Shown one piece after another: positions 17,423-27,046 of a stretch of 64,000 nucleotides of DNA. Every line of letters starts with the position of its first letter. Position 1 is the first letter of the stretch. Made by a program: the position numbers and the translations under genes. Source of the DNA: an uncultured cyanobacterium (GTDB lineage: Bacteria; Cyanobacteriota; Cyanobacteriia; PCC-6307; Cyanobiaceae); NCBI GenBank assembly GCA_903934745.1, contig CAIZOZ010000062.1, forward strand, positions 21,053-85,052, read 5' to 3'. The notes below the pieces were generated by a model, which worked only from the letters and a program-made list of their open reading frames with translations, was not told the origin of the DNA and did no database searches.

Positions 17423-17454
17423 GGGGAACAGGCTAACGGTGCTCGTGCAGACCT

Positions 17455-17994
17455 CTATTTCTTGCCGGTCTTGCCGGCCTTGCGCAGGATCCGCTCACCC
17501 TCGTACTTGATGCCTTTGCCCTTGTAGGGCTCAGGCGGACGAATGGCGCGCACCTTGGCGGCTTCGTTGCCGACCAGCTCCTTGTTGGCCCCTGAGACCA
17601 ACACGTTGGTGTTGTTCTCAACGGCGAAGGTGACGCCGTCGGGCGGCACCATCTCAACCGGGTGGCTGTAGCCGGCCAAGACGACCAGCTTCGTGCCTTG
17701 AACCGAAGCGCGGTAACCCACGCCCACGATCTCAAGCTTGCGCGTGAAGCCCTGGCTCACGCCCTCCACCATGTTGGCAACGAGGGTGCGGCTGAGGCCG
17801 TGGCGCTCGCGGGAGCGGCGGTTGCTGCTGGACGGAGCGACCACCAGGGTGTCGCCGTCCTGGCTGATGGTGACTCCATCGGGCAGGGTGCGGCGGAGTT
17901 CACCCTTGGGGCCTTTGACGGTGACGTCGAGGCCGTTGAGGCTGACGCTCACCTTCTCAGGAATTGGAATCGGAGCTTTACCGATACGTGACAT
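17455..17994 (-). CDS. rplF: 50S ribosomal protein L6
   Basis: The protein has 179 residues. '[17 protein letters not shown]', '[16 protein letters not shown]' and the C-terminal '[20 protein letters not shown]' are diagnostic. It has the two-fold repeated L6 domain and binds near the factor-binding site. It begins 18 bp after rpsH ends. Confidence 0.97.
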   Translation of the reverse strand: MSRIGKAPIPIPEKVSVSLNGLDVTVKGPKGELRRTLPDGVTISQDGDTLVVAPSSSNRRSRERHGLSRTLVANMVEGVSQGFTRKLEIVGVGYRASVQGTKLVVLAGYSHPVEMVPPDGVTFAVENNTNVLVSGANKELVGNEAAKVRAIRPPEPYKGKGIKYEGERILRKAGKTGKK

Positions 17995-18012
17995 GGCTGT
18001 TTCCTCCCGGGA

Positions 18013-18414
18013 TCAGTAGACGTAGCAGAGCACTTCGCCGCCGACGCCCTGTTTGCGGGCATCACGGTCGCTCATCACACCCCTGGAGGTGGAGATGATC
18101 GCCACTCCGAGGCCGCCGAGCACTTTGGGCAGCTGGCGGGTGTTCTTGTAGATACGCAGGCCTGGCTTGCTCACCCGCTGCACGCGGCGGATGGTGGGCT
18201 GGCGATGCTTGCCGCTGTACTTGAGCTCCAGCACCAGTTGCTTCAGGACGCCTTCTCCGTCTTCGGAAATGGCGGCGATGAAGCCTTCTTGCTGCAGCAC
18301 ATTGGCGATGCTCCGGGACATGCGGGACGCAGGAATCCTGGTGCTCTCGTGACGCTTCTCACTCGCATTGCGGATGCGGGTGAGCATGTCGGAAATCGGG
18401 TCGTGGTTGGCCAT
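18013..18414 (-). CDS. rpsH: 30S ribosomal protein S8
   Basis: The protein has 133 residues from the ATG at 18414 ('[17 protein letters not shown]'); the longer reading upstream is not S8. '[22 protein letters not shown]' and '[21 protein letters not shown]' are family signatures. It is a central-domain 16S rRNA binder and, in other bacteria, translational repressor of this operon. Confidence 0.97.
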   Translation of the reverse strand: MANHDPISDMLTRIRNASEKRHESTRIPASRMSRSIANVLQQEGFIAAISEDGEGVLKQLVLELKYSGKHRQPTIRRVQRVSKPGLRIYKNTRQLPKVLGGLGVAIISTSRGVMSDRDARKQGVGGEVLCYVY

Positions 18415-18433
18415 GGTCGGGTCCGGAAGAGCC

Positions 18434-18973
18434 TCAGTTACTGCGGAACGGCATCCCCATCTCGCGGAGGAGGGCCCGGCCCTCTTCATCGCTGCGGGCG
18501 CTGGTCACGATCGTGACGTCCATTCCTCGGATGGCGTCGATCTTGTCGAAAGAGATCTCGGGGAAGATGATCTGCTCACGGATGCCCAGGGTGTAATTAC
18601 CCCGGCCGTCAAAACTCCTGGGGCTCACACCGCGGAAGTCGCGGATGCGGGGCAGGGCCAGGTTGATCAGACGCTCCAGGAAGGCGTACATCCGCTCACC
18701 CCGGAGGGTGACGGTGACACCGATGGGCATGCCCTGGCGGATTTTGAAGGCAGCAATGGCCTTTTTCGCCCGGGTCACCACCACTTTCTGACCAGTGATG
18801 GTAGCCAGTTCGGTGATGGAAGCTTCAAGTGCCTTGGCATTCTGGGCGGCTTCACCAAGTCCCCGGTTGACGGTGACCTTGAGCACCTTGGGAACCTCGT
18901 GGACATTGGAGAGACTCAGATCCTTCAGCAACTTGGGCTGGATCGTCTCCCAGTAGCGCTGTTTCAGTGACAT
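18434..18973 (-). CDS. rplE: 50S ribosomal protein L5
   Basis: The protein has 179 residues. '[20 protein letters not shown]', '[20 protein letters not shown]' and the C-terminal '[20 protein letters not shown]' are L5 motifs. It binds 5S rRNA in the central protuberance. A 137-bp spacer precedes it, the longest within the S10/spc part. Confidence 0.97.
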   Translation of the reverse strand: MSLKQRYWETIQPKLLKDLSLSNVHEVPKVLKVTVNRGLGEAAQNAKALEASITELATITGQKVVVTRAKKAIAAFKIRQGMPIGVTVTLRGERMYAFLERLINLALPRIRDFRGVSPRSFDGRGNYTLGIREQIIFPEISFDKIDAIRGMDVTIVTSARSDEEGRALLREMGMPFRSN

Positions 18974-19110
18974 GACGGAGGGAAGGAGTGCGCTTCTGGA
19001 CGTGGTCAGAAGGCGGACGGGTGGGGGGAAATAGAGGAGGAAGCTATAGGGGTGAGCTGCTGTGCCTTTGCCGGTTTGGCGTTAGCAACAGCGGCCAGTG
19101 GCGGTGGCGA

Positions 19111-19467
19111 TCAATCGATCACCTCACCGGTTTTCTTGAGGCGACGTTTCTTGGTGCCGTCCTTGTCCACCACAATCGCGACGCGGCTGGCGACGTTCTT
19201 TGTGGTGGAGTACAGCATCACGTTGGAGGCATGCAGGGAGGTTTCCTCCGTGACAATGCGGCCGCTCTCGCCTTCTTGAGTGGGCTTGAGGTGACGGGTG
19301 CGCAGGTTGATGCCCTGCACGATCAGGCGGTTCTCGTAGGGAAGGGTGCGCAGGACCTCACCGGTCTTGCCCTTGTCCTTGCCGGTGATCACCTGCACGG
19401 TGTCGCCCTTCTTGATGCGCATCTTGATGCGCACCGGGGTCTTCGCCTTGGGAGTTGCGGTGGCCAT
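19111..19467 (-). CDS. rplX: 50S ribosomal protein L24
   Basis: The protein has 118 residues. A KOW motif '[20 protein letters not shown]' lies at about 18-37, followed by '[20 protein letters not shown]'. It initiates 50S assembly. It lies 3 bp after rplN. Its N-terminus ([16 protein letters not shown]) is slightly extended. Confidence 0.97.
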   Translation of the reverse strand: MATATPKAKTPVRIKMRIKKGDTVQVITGKDKGKTGEVLRTLPYENRLIVQGINLRTRHLKPTQEGESGRIVTEETSLHASNVMLYSTTKNVASRVAIVVDKDGTKKRRLKKTGEVID

Positions 19468-19470
19468 GGT

Positions 19471-19836
19471 TCAGATCACCTCCGGAGCGAGGGACACGAT
19501 CTTGGTGAAGTTGCGCTCGCGCAGTTCCCGAGCGACGGGACCGAAGACCCGGGTGCCCTTGGGGTTGTTGTCGTTGCCCAGGATCACCGCGGCGTTGTCA
19601 TCGAAGCGGATCGAGTTGCCGGTGTCGCGGCGCAGGGTGGCCTTGGTGCGAACCACAACGGCCTTGACCACATCCGACTTCTTGACTCCCATGTTGGGCA
19701 TGGCGTCCTTGACGGCTGCCACGATCACATCGCCCACGTGGGCGTAGCGACGGTTGGTGCCCAGCACTCGGATGCATTGAATGCGCTTGGCGCCGCTGTT
19801 GTCAGCGACATTGAGGAAGGTTTCCTGCTGAATCAT
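19471..19836 (-). CDS. rplN: 50S ribosomal protein L14
   Basis: The protein has 121 residues. '[20 protein letters not shown]' at the start and '[20 protein letters not shown]' then '[19 protein letters not shown]' at the end are standard. It forms an inter-subunit bridge. No anomalies in length or sequence. Confidence 0.98.
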   Translation of the reverse strand: MIQQETFLNVADNSGAKRIQCIRVLGTNRRYAHVGDVIVAAVKDAMPNMGVKKSDVVKAVVVRTKATLRRDTGNSIRFDDNAAVILGNDNNPKGTRVFGPVARELRERNFTKIVSLAPEVI

Positions 19837-19849
19837 CGGGAGGTCCTCC

Positions 19850-20119
19850 TCAGGTGGCAGCCGACGGGGTGGAGCCCGCGGCCGTGGAAATCACTTCAGC
19901 CACCATCCAGCGTTTGGTGCGGCTGAGCGGGCGGGTTTCGGTGATACGAACCCGGTCACCGACGCGGCAACCATTGGCTTCGTCGTGGGCTTTGTAGCGG
20001 GTGGTGCGGCTGACCGTCTTCAGATAGATGGGGTGAGGGAAGCGGTTTTCAACCGCTACCACCACCGTTTTGTCCATCTTGTCGCTGACGACGATGCCGA
20101 CCCTTTCCTTGAGTGCCAT
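19850..20119 (-). CDS. rpsQ: 30S ribosomal protein S17
   Basis: The protein has 89 residues from the ATG at 20119 ('[20 protein letters not shown]'). '[20 protein letters not shown]' and '[20 protein letters not shown]' are S17. The open frame extends far upstream but that part is antisense-type noise overlapping rpmC and rplP. It has a small Ala/Ser/Thr tail. Confidence 0.97.
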   Translation of the reverse strand: MALKERVGIVVSDKMDKTVVVAVENRFPHPIYLKTVSRTTRYKAHDEANGCRVGDRVRITETRPLSRTKRWMVAEVISTAAGSTPSAAT

Positions 20120-20133
20120 GGGAATCGAGGGGA

Positions 20134-20343
20134 TCAGGAGGCGGTGGAGCGCTGACGCTCCTTCTGCACCGAGAGAAGGTGGGCCAGCTTGATGCGGGCC
20201 TGCTTGAAGCGGTGCGGATGCTCCAGACGGCGGGTGGCCTGCTGGAAGCGGAGATCGAACAGTTCGCGGCGGGTGGCGTTGATCTGTTCGGTGAGTTCGC
20301 CTTCGGTGAGGTTGCGCACCTCGGCGATTTCGGGACGGGCCAT
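20134..20343 (-). CDS. rpmC: 50S ribosomal protein L29
   Basis: The protein has 69 residues, '[20 protein letters not shown]' then '[20 protein letters not shown]', two helices around the tunnel exit. It is separated from rplP by 2 bp, implying translational coupling. Confidence 0.96.
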   Translation of the reverse strand: MARPEIAEVRNLTEGELTEQINATRRELFDLRFQQATRRLEHPHRFKQARIKLAHLLSVQKERQRSTAS

Positions 20344-20345
20344 GG

Positions 20346-20849
20346 TCAGGACTCCACAAGGGTGGGCTCAGGCGCGGCCTGGACGGCTGCGGCTGCGGGC
20401 GGAACCGTGTCGGTGCCATCCACCTTGCTCGGCTGCTCGGGCAGGGAGATGAACTTCGTCTTGATCGGCAGTTTGAACTGCGCCAGACGCATGGCCTCCT
20501 TGGCGATTTCCGGAGTGATTTCCGGGCCACCCATTTCGAACAGAATGCGGCCTGGCTTGATCACGGCGACCCAGAACTCCGGGTTGCCCTTACCAGAACC
20601 CATGCGGGTTTCGGCTGCACGCATGGTGACGGGCTTGTCGGGGAAGATCCGGATCCAGATCTGCCCACCACGTTTGACGTGGCGGGTCATCGCCCGGCGA
20701 CTGGCCTCGATCTGGCGGGAGGTGATCCAGCCACATTCCTGGGCCTGAAGAGCGAACTCCCCGAAGGCGATGGTGTTACCGCGAGTAGCGACGCCGCGCA
20801 TGCGGCCGCGCTGCTGTTTGCGGAATTTGACGCGTCTTGGACTCAGCAT
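20346..20849 (-). CDS. rplP: 50S ribosomal protein L16
   Basis: The protein has 167 residues. '[19 protein letters not shown]' and '[20 protein letters not shown]' and '[20 protein letters not shown]' identify L16, which organises the A-site region of the 50S subunit. The last 25 residues are an acidic, Ala/Pro-rich extension beyond the usual 136-140 residues. Confidence 0.97.
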   Translation of the reverse strand: MLSPRRVKFRKQQRGRMRGVATRGNTIAFGEFALQAQECGWITSRQIEASRRAMTRHVKRGGQIWIRIFPDKPVTMRAAETRMGSGKGNPEFWVAVIKPGRILFEMGGPEITPEIAKEAMRLAQFKLPIKTKFISLPEQPSKVDGTDTVPPAAAAVQAAPEPTLVES

Positions 20850-20863
20850 GGTTCAGGCCTCCC

Positions 20864-21592
20864 TCACTCCTCGTTGGAGCGGTCTTCGAACTGTTGCGGC
20901 CGGCGGTTGGCACGGCGCTTGGGTGCTCCACCCACGGGCAGCTGGTCTTTCTGGCCGGGGAGCACCTCACCTTTGAACACCCAGACCTTGATGCCGAGAA
21001 CGCCATAGGTGGTGGTAGCAACCTTGGTGGCGTAATCGATATCGGCCCGCAGGGTGTGCAGGGGGACGCGACCCTCGCGGGTCCATTCGGTGCGGGCGAT
21101 TTCGGCACCGTTGAGACGGCCGGCGACCATCAGTTTCAGACCGAGCACCCCAGCACGCTGGGCGCGCTGCACCGCCATGCGCATGACGCGGCGGAAGGCG
21201 ACCCGCTTCTCCAATTGCTGAGCAATGTATTCGGCGAGCAGAAAGGCGTCGGCGTCGACCCGCTCGACTTCCACCACGTTGATACGGACCTGACGGTTCG
21301 CATCACCGATGGTTTTCTGAATGCCGGTGCGCAGGTCCTCAATGCCGCTGCCCTGGCGGCCAACCAGCACACCGGGACGGGCGGTCTTGAGCTCAACTTC
21401 GAGCTGATCGGCCTTACGGGCGATCAGCACATCGCTGATACCGGCGGAGGCGTACTTCTTGTGGATGAACTTGCGGATCCGGTCATCCTCCTGAAGGAGG
21501 GCCGGATAGGTTTTGCTCGGTGCGTACCAGCGGGAGCGGTGTTCCTGGGTGATCCCCAGGCGCAGGCCGGTTGGATGGATCTTGTGTCCCAT
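20864..21592 (-). CDS. rpsC: 30S ribosomal protein S3
   Basis: The protein has 242 residues from the ATG at 21592 ('[20 protein letters not shown]'). The KH domain region has '[17 protein letters not shown]' and the C-terminal domain '[20 protein letters not shown]'. It lines the mRNA entry tunnel. A short acidic/arginine tail ends the protein. Confidence 0.97.
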   Translation of the reverse strand: MGHKIHPTGLRLGITQEHRSRWYAPSKTYPALLQEDDRIRKFIHKKYASAGISDVLIARKADQLEVELKTARPGVLVGRQGSGIEDLRTGIQKTIGDANRQVRINVVEVERVDADAFLLAEYIAQQLEKRVAFRRVMRMAVQRAQRAGVLGLKLMVAGRLNGAEIARTEWTREGRVPLHTLRADIDYATKVATTTYGVLGIKVWVFKGEVLPGQKDQLPVGGAPKRRANRRPQQFEDRSNEE

Positions 21593-21611
21593 CGGTCGGT
21601 GTCCTCGGGGT

Positions 21612-21983
21612 TCAGGCGGAAGGGGCCGCCACACCAATGTTGATGTGGCAGGTCTGTTTTTTGATGGCGTAGGCACGCCCTTGGGCTCGGGGCCGGAAGC
21701 GCTTCAGGGAGGGACCCATGTCGGCGCTGGCCTCGATCACCACCAGGTTGGACGGGTCAAGGCCGAGGTTGTGTTCGGCATTGGCCACGGCTGACCGCAG
21801 CACCTTGGTGATGGGGCCGGTGGAGCGGTAGGGCATGAACTCGAGCATGATCAGGGCGTCGCGGTAGCTCTGCCCCCGGATCTGATCGAGCACCCGACGC
21901 ACCTTGGACACGGAGCCACGGATGTAGCGACCGTGAGCGAGGGCTTGGGCCGGATTGGTCTTGGCGGGGTTGGTGTTTGCCAT
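21612..21983 (-). CDS. rplV: 50S ribosomal protein L22
   Basis: The protein has 123 residues. '[20 protein letters not shown]', '[19 protein letters not shown]' and '[19 protein letters not shown]' are L22 motifs; its beta-hairpin lines the exit tunnel. It is spaced 4 bp from rpsS. Confidence 0.97.
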   Translation of the reverse strand: MANTNPAKTNPAQALAHGRYIRGSVSKVRRVLDQIRGQSYRDALIMLEFMPYRSTGPITKVLRSAVANAEHNLGLDPSNLVVIEASADMGPSLKRFRPRAQGRAYAIKKQTCHINIGVAAPSA

Positions 21984-21987
21984 TGGT

Positions 21988-22263
21988 TCAGCGGCCTCCC
22001 TTCTTGTCTTTGATGTGGCCCCGGAAGGTGCGGGTGGGGGCGAATTCCCCCAGTTTGTGGCCCACCATCTGCTCGGTCACGTAGACGGGCACATGAGCCT
22101 TGCCGTTGTGAACGGCAATGGTGTGGCCGATCATCATCGGCAGGATGGTGGAGGCCCGTGACCAGGTCTTGATCACGGTCTTGTCGTCGGCGGCGTTTTG
22201 CTTCTCGAGCTTGCGAAGCAGGCTGTCGGCAACAAACGGGCCTTTTTTGAGTGAGCGTCCCAT
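21988..22263 (-). CDS. rpsS: 30S ribosomal protein S19
   Basis: The protein has 91 residues. '[20 protein letters not shown]', '[20 protein letters not shown]' and '[20 protein letters not shown]' are S19. It sits in the head of the 30S subunit near S13. Confidence 0.98.
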   Translation of the reverse strand: MGRSLKKGPFVADSLLRKLEKQNAADDKTVIKTWSRASTILPMMIGHTIAVHNGKAHVPVYVTEQMVGHKLGEFAPTRTFRGHIKDKKGGR

Positions 22264-22298
22264 GGCGGATCAGGCGTACAGCAGTGCGGTGTGAGTCA

Positions 22299-23162
22299 TC
22301 AGGAGTCGCGTCCGCCACGGCTCCGTTTGGAGGTGCGACGACGTTTCCGAAGCACGAACCGGTTGCTGGGCTTGTTGCGCTTGCGGGTCTTGTAGCCCAG
22401 GGCTGGTTTGCCCCAGGGTGTCACCGGGCCGGAACGACCGATCGGTGCCCGACCTTCGCCACCACCGTGGGGGTGGTCGCAGGGGTTCATGACACTGCCT
22501 CGCACCTGGGGCCGACGTCCCAGCCAGCGCTTGCGACCTGCCTTGCCCAGGCTGGTGTTGCGCTGTTCGCTGTTACCCACTTCACCGAGGGTGGCGTAGC
22601 ACTCACGACGGACCAGGCGCACCTCGGTGGAGGGCAACTTGAGGGCGACGTAGTCACCCTCCTTGGCCATCACCTGGGCGCTGGCGCCAGCTGTGCGCAC
22701 CATCTGGCCGCCACGACCGGCGTAGAGCTCGACGTTGTGAACACTGGAGCCGAGTGGGATCGCCGCCAGGGGCAGCGCATTGCCGTTCTCGATCGGTGCT
22801 TCCGGGCCGGAGACCAGGCTTTGACCGACTTCGAGACCAGCGGGAGCCAGGATGTAACGCTTCTCGCCATCGCTGTAATAGAGAAGCGCCAGCCGCGCAT
22901 TGCGGTGCGGGTCGTAGTGGATCGCTGCCACTCGCGCTTCGACGCCGTGCTTGTCGCGACGGAAGTCGATGATGCGATAGAGCCGTTTGTGGCCGCCGCC
23001 GCGATGGCGGCAGGTGATCACACCGCGGTTGTTGCGACCCTTGCGGCGGTGCTTGGCGATGACCAGGCCGCGCTCCCTTTTCTTGCCGGTGATCTCGCTG
23101 AAGTCGGTGACGACCAGGGTGCGAGTGCCGGGGGTGTTGGGCCTGTAATTACGGATTGCCAT
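22299..23162 (-). CDS. rplB: 50S ribosomal protein L2
   Basis: The protein has 287 residues. '[19 protein letters not shown]' and the C-terminal '[20 protein letters not shown]' loop near the peptidyl transferase centre are diagnostic. The C-terminus is the usual basic '[16 protein letters not shown]'. It is 15 bp after rplW. Confidence 0.98.
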   Translation of the reverse strand: MAIRNYRPNTPGTRTLVVTDFSEITGKKRERGLVIAKHRRKGRNNRGVITCRHRGGGHKRLYRIIDFRRDKHGVEARVAAIHYDPHRNARLALLYYSDGEKRYILAPAGLEVGQSLVSGPEAPIENGNALPLAAIPLGSSVHNVELYAGRGGQMVRTAGASAQVMAKEGDYVALKLPSTEVRLVRRECYATLGEVGNSEQRNTSLGKAGRKRWLGRRPQVRGSVMNPCDHPHGGGEGRAPIGRSGPVTPWGKPALGYKTRKRNKPSNRFVLRKRRRTSKRSRGGRDS

Positions 23163-23177
23163 GACGTTTCAGACCCC

Positions 23178-23480
23178 TCAGGACTCAGGGAATAGCTGGA
23201 TGGCGTTGCCTTCGGCGAGACGCACCACGGCCTTCTTCACCTGGGCACGTTTGCCGGCGAAGCGTCCCACCCGACGGGAGCGACGGGGAGGATTCATGGT
23301 GCTGACACCGACGACTTTGACGCCGAACAAGGATTCGACGGCCGCCTTGATGTCGGGCTTGGCAGCCCGATGGTCCACCTCAAAGGTGTACTGGTTGAGT
23401 TCGAGGGCTCGGGTGGCCTTCTCGGTGATCAGCGGGCGACGGATCACATCCGCCAGCCGGCCTGCAAAACGTTCAGCCAT
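23178..23480 (-). CDS. rplW: 50S ribosomal protein L23
   Basis: The protein has 100 residues. '[20 protein letters not shown]', '[20 protein letters not shown]' are L23 motifs. It docks trigger factor and SRP at the tunnel exit. Its start overlaps the rplD stop by 8 bp (23473-23480), implying coupled translation. Confidence 0.97.
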   Translation of the reverse strand: MAERFAGRLADVIRRPLITEKATRALELNQYTFEVDHRAAKPDIKAAVESLFGVKVVGVSTMNPPRRSRRVGRFAGKRAQVKKAVVRLAEGNAIQLFPES

Positions 23481-24108
23481 CTCCGTAGACCTCCTGAATC
23501 TTCGCGAGTGCTTCTTCGTTCAACACCAATTTGTTGGCATGGAGCAGATCGAAGACATTGAGCTGATCGGCGGCGATCAGCTTGACCCTCTCGAGATTGC
23601 GCACCGAGAGTTTGACGGCGTCGCTGGCGCCATCGATCACCAGCAGCACCTTGGCATTGGCGGCGATGTCGAAGCGAGCCAGGGCCGCAATGATGTCTTT
23701 GGTCTTGGGGGTATCGAGGCCTTGGCCGAAGTCCCTCACCACCGTGATGTCACCATTGCGGCTCATCAGGGCAGTGCGCAGGGCCAGGCGTCGCTCCTTG
23801 CGGTTCATGCCCAGCTCGTAGCTGCGGGGCTTGGGGCCGAAGGTGACGCCACCACCGGGACGCAGGGGCGTACGGATCGAACCCTGGCGGGCCCGGCCGG
23901 TGCCTTTCTGTTTGTAGGGCTTGCGGCCACCACCGGCTACCTCGGCACGGGTGAGCGTGCTGGCGGTGCCCTGGCGGGCGTTGGCCAGCTGACGCACCAC
24001 GGCGCGGTGCAGCAGATTGGCAGCGGAGGTTTCCTTGGCGACCTTGAGGTTCAGGGAGGCTTTGCCAGCTTCCTTGCCTTGCCAGTCGCGAATTACACAG
24101 TCAGTCAT
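23473..24108 (-). CDS. rplD: 50S ribosomal protein L4
   Basis: The protein has 211 residues. The tunnel loop '[20 protein letters not shown]' and '[20 protein letters not shown]' identify L4. In E. coli L4 autoregulates the S10 operon; no corresponding leader is evident here. It lies 11 bp after rplC. Confidence 0.97.
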   Translation of the reverse strand: MTDCVIRDWQGKEAGKASLNLKVAKETSAANLLHRAVVRQLANARQGTASTLTRAEVAGGGRKPYKQKGTGRARQGSIRTPLRPGGGVTFGPKPRSYELGMNRKERRLALRTALMSRNGDITVVRDFGQGLDTPKTKDIIAALARFDIAANAKVLLVIDGASDAVKLSVRNLERVKLIAADQLNVFDLLHANKLVLNEEALAKIQEVYGDG

Positions 24109-24119
24109 GGTTCTCCTCC

Positions 24120-24767
24120 TCAGTTCGCGGCTTTGCTGCCCACCCGCTTGTGCGGGCGGATGTCGAGCAGGGCACCGGGCTTGCCGGGGACCGAACCCTT
24201 GACCACCAGCAGGTTGCGCTCGGTGTCCACCTTGAGGATGACGAGCCCGCGGGTGGTGATCTGTTTGCCGCCGTAGCGACCGGCCATGCGCTTGCCGGGA
24301 TAGACGCGACCCGGCGTGGTGCCGGCGCCAATCGAGCCGGGCTCGCGGTGATTCTTTGAACCGTGGCTCATCGGACCGCGGCTGAAGCCGTGGCGCTTCT
24401 GTAGGCCGGCGAAGCCACGACCCATGGTGTCGCCGCTGACGTCGACTTTCTGGCCGGCTTCGAAATCCGCCACCGTGATGGCGCTGCCGAGTTCCAGACC
24501 GTCGACGCCTTCCACGCGGTATTCGCGCAGGTGGCGCAGTGGATCGCTGCCGGATTTGGCAAGGTGGCCACGGGCTGGTTTATTCACGAGTTTTTCGCGA
24601 ATTTCACCGAACCCGATCTGCACGGCGGTGTAGCCGTCGATCGCTTCGTTTTTAAGCTGGGTGATACGGCAGGGTCCCGCCTCGATCAAGGTGACCGGGA
24701 TGGATCTGCCCTCGGGGTCGAAGAACTGGGACATGCCCAGTTTCTTCCCAAGAATGCCGATGGACAT
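24120..24767 (-). CDS. rplC: 50S ribosomal protein L3 (first gene of the ribosomal block)
   Basis: The protein has 215 residues. '[20 protein letters not shown]', '[20 protein letters not shown]' and '[19 protein letters not shown]' are L3. It heads the minus-strand operon. rpsJ and the str genes are not upstream, which is normal in cyanobacteria. The promoter should lie between 24768 and 24957, where a CATTAAT sequence (minus strand, about 24890) is the only AT-rich candidate -10. Confidence 0.97.
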   Translation of the reverse strand: MSIGILGKKLGMSQFFDPEGRSIPVTLIEAGPCRITQLKNEAIDGYTAVQIGFGEIREKLVNKPARGHLAKSGSDPLRHLREYRVEGVDGLELGSAITVADFEAGQKVDVSGDTMGRGFAGLQKRHGFSRGPMSHGSKNHREPGSIGAGTTPGRVYPGKRMAGRYGGKQITTRGLVILKVDTERNLLVVKGSVPGKPGALLDIRPHKRVGSKAAN

Positions 24768-24957
24768 GGGAGGGAGAACAACGCCAGCTGGACTGCCGTT
24801 GCCGCAGCCTCCGGGAGGGAGGTTGGCGGCGCCGACTCCGTGCCGAAGGCACCGAGTTGGACGGCGGGGAGCTGAATTCGTGGAATCGCAATTAATGATG
24901 AACGAACCCGTAGATCCAGAGGATTCGGTTTCGGTCGTCAGGGGCTAGCGAGGCGAA

Positions 24958-25095
24958 TCAGCGGGCTGGGACTTCTCCGATGACGCCGTTGGGAGCGAAC
25001 TCCTGACGGGCCTGGGCAGTTTCCCGACGGTGCCAGTAGATGAAGAAATGAGTCCTTCGCTTCCTGGTTCCGTACTGGCCTGGAGAGATCGTCAC
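24958..25095 (-). CDS. Candidate 45-residue small protein upstream of rplC
   Basis: From a GTG at 25095 the frame reads VTISPGQYGTRKRRTHFFIY, then 'WHRRETAQARQEFAPNGVIG' and EVPAR before a TGA. The sequence is well mixed: a basic RKRR cluster, an aromatic segment, then an 'APNGVIGE' end. It looks more like a real small protein than a GC-rich shadow frame. No Shine-Dalgarno sequence is visible and an in-frame TAG lies about 12 codons upstream. I recognise no family. It points the same way as rplC, 190 bp upstream of it, so it could be a separate gene, a leader peptide or chance. Confidence 0.35.
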   Translation of the reverse strand: MTISPGQYGTRKRRTHFFIYWHRRETAQARQEFAPNGVIGEVPAR

Positions 25096-25106
25096 CAATG
25101 ACGATC
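25087..25106. promoter_or_regulatory. Perfect palindrome GATCGTCA-CCAA-TGACGATC
   Basis: The 8-bp arms at 25087-25094 and 25099-25106 are exact inverted repeats around CCAA. The site lies in the 479-bp region between the divergent rplC block and ndhN, 140 bp before the ndhN start, and overlaps the candidate start of the 45-residue ORF. Its size and symmetry suit a dimeric regulator. It does not match NtcA (GTA-N8-TAC) or LexA consensus sites. Confidence 0.45.
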
Positions 25107-25246
25107 CCTGTGCTGCGCTCTGGAGGCCCGGCTAGCGGACGGGCACAGATCAACAGCACAAGAAACCAATGTACCTCATGGCCCCATGGCCCACCTTCTG
25201 GCCGCTGGGACTGTCAGACTCCCCCCCAGTGACGCTTGACGCTCCG

Positions 25247-25708
25247 ATGCCCCTGCTGCTGACCGGCCGCGGTTTTCGCCAGGACCTCGAGCGCTCCGGA
25301 GCTCTGGCCTTGTATGTCCCCCTGGAGGGTGGCGCCGAAACCAGGCTGCTGCGCCGGCTCCGGGCTGCCGGCTACCGGGCCCAGATGACCTCCGCCCGGG
25401 GCCTCGGTGATCCGGAGGCTTTTCTGTTTCAACTCCACGGGGTGCGCCCCCCCCATCTGGGTCATCAGAGCGTCGGCCGCGGAGCGGCTGTGGGTGAGGT
25501 GCAGCGGGTGATGCCCCTGCTTGGCCCCCAGTTTGAGGGCACGGCCCCTGTGCTGCTTTGGTTGCTGGAGGGTCAGGTGCTCTCAGCCGCTGAGTTGGCC
25601 GCCTTGTGTGGGCTCTGTCGCCGCGAACCGCGGCTCAAGGTGGTGGTGGAGATGGGCGGCTCCCGTGCTCTGCGCTGGCAGCCGTTGGAGCAGCTTGTAG
25701 GTGCCTGA
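25247..25708 (+). CDS. ndhN: NAD(P)H-quinone oxidoreductase subunit N (NdhN)
   Basis: The protein has 153 residues from the ATG at 25247, where the family start '[20 protein letters not shown]' appears; 26 upstream in-frame codons are non-homologous. '[20 protein letters not shown]', '[20 protein letters not shown]' and '[13 protein letters not shown]' are NdhN hallmarks. It is a peripheral arm subunit of the oxygenic-phototroph NDH-1 complex in the thylakoid, serving cyclic electron flow and respiration. It overlaps the antiporter gene by 8 bp, so it is likely co-transcribed and coupled. Confidence 0.95.
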   Translation: MPLLLTGRGFRQDLERSGALALYVPLEGGAETRLLRRLRAAGYRAQMTSARGLGDPEAFLFQLHGVRPPHLGHQSVGRGAAVGEVQRVMPLLGPQFEGTAPVLLWLLEGQVLSAAELAALCGLCRREPRLKVVVEMGGSRALRWQPLEQLVGA

Positions 25709-27008
25709 TCTTCAAGGACGACTGGCCCTGATCTGGGGTGTGTCGTTCTTTTCGGGTTCGCTGGCCCAGCTGGCGGCCCGCCTCAGCGGACTGCCAGCCG
25801 TGGTGCTGCTGCTGGCGACTGGTCTGCTGCTCGGTCGCGCCGGCTTCGGTTGGATCCAGCCGGATCAGCTGGGTCGCGGCCTGGAGCCTTTGGTGGGCCT
25901 GTTGGTGAGCCTGGTGCTCTTCGATGGCGGACTCAATCTGCGCTTGGCGGGGCGCGATCTGCAGCGCTCGGTGCTGCAGTTGGTGCTGGTGCGCTCGGTG
26001 CTCGGCCTGGCTGGTGGCGCCGCCCTGGCGCACTGGGTGGCTGGGCTCCCCTGGCCGCTGGCGTTGGTGTTTGGCGCCATCGCCCTGGCTACCGGCCCCA
26101 CGGTGGTGAACCCCCTCGTGCGCCAGATGCGTCTCAGTCCTTTTCTGGGCCGGGTGCTGGAGGCGGAGGGTCTGATCCTGGAGCCGGTGAGTGCGGTGTT
26201 GGCTCTGCTGTTGCTGCAGCTGGCGCTCGGCGATCTGGGCGGTTGGCAGGATGTGGCCTGGCGCCTGTTGATGCGGCTGGGCGTGGGCGTCGGTCTGGGC
26301 GCCCTGGCCGGGCTGTTGCTGGCGCTGGTGCTGGAGCGGGTCGAGAGCGCTGAGCGTCAGGCCGGCTCCGGGGGAGCCGATCCGGCGGCTGGCGCCCTCT
26401 CCCTGCAACTCACCCTGGGCACCTTGTTCCTGTTGTTCAGTGGCTGCGAGGCTCTGCTGCCCGAGTCGGGTTTGCCGGCGGCGGTGAGTGCGGGCGTGGT
26501 GGTGGGGCTGCGCCTCGATACGGCGGCCAGTTCGCTCGATGAGTTGATCTCCCAGTTGGCGATGCTGGCGATCACGGTGTTGTTCCCGCTGCTGGCGGCT
26601 GATGTGTCCTGGGCTGAACTGAGCCCGTTGGGGCTGGGGGGCGTGTTGTGCGTGGTGGGGCTGATGCTGCTGCGTCTTCTGGTGGTGATGTCGGCCGGTG
26701 TGGGGTTACCGCTGAACGGGCGCGAGAAGCTGCTGGTCAGCTGGATCGCCCCCCGCGGCATCGTCACCGCGGCGGTGGCCAGCCTGTTTGCCCTCGAGCT
26801 GGAGCAGGCGGGTGTGCCCGCCGCTGGCGCCCTCAAGGGGCTGGTGTTTCTCACCATCTTGATGACGGTGGGTCTGGGGGGCATCACGGCCCCTTGGCTT
26901 GCCAGCAAGCTGGGGCTGAGTGGGATGGAGCTGGCTCCGCAAGGTGAGGCCCCTCTTGCCAACACCGCTGACGCTGAGGGCGAAGCCCTGCCCAGTGGCA
27001 ACGGCTGA
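25701..27008 (+). CDS. CPA1-type Na+/H+ (cation/proton) antiporter
   Basis: The protein has 435 residues, GTG start inside the end of ndhN. It is predominantly hydrophobic with 11-13 helices. '[10 protein letters not shown]' (about 74-83) with the transport aspartate, '[14 protein letters not shown]' (about 129-142, the unwound helix region corresponding to TD-P in NhaP) and '[20 protein letters not shown]' (about 347-366) are CPA1/NhaP signatures. The C-terminus is short with no CNMP or TrkA-C regulatory domain. It probably extrudes Na+ or controls stromal/thylakoid pH. It lies between ndhN and ldpA in an apparent three-gene operon. Confidence 0.9.
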   Translation: MPDLQGRLALIWGVSFFSGSLAQLAARLSGLPAVVLLLATGLLLGRAGFGWIQPDQLGRGLEPLVGLLVSLVLFDGGLNLRLAGRDLQRSVLQLVLVRSVLGLAGGAALAHWVAGLPWPLALVFGAIALATGPTVVNPLVRQMRLSPFLGRVLEAEGLILEPVSAVLALLLLQLALGDLGGWQDVAWRLLMRLGVGVGLGALAGLLLALVLERVESAERQAGSGGADPAAGALSLQLTLGTLFLLFSGCEALLPESGLPAAVSAGVVVGLRLDTAASSLDELISQLAMLAITVLFPLLAADVSWAELSPLGLGGVLCVVGLMLLRLLVVMSAGVGLPLNGREKLLVSWIAPRGIVTAAVASLFALELEQAGVPAAGALKGLVFLTILMTVGLGGITAPWLASKLGLSGMELAPQGEAPLANTADAEGEALPSGNG

Positions 27009-27046
27009 ATCGCTTGCCGGCTGAACGGTTGGGAGGATGGCTGCTC

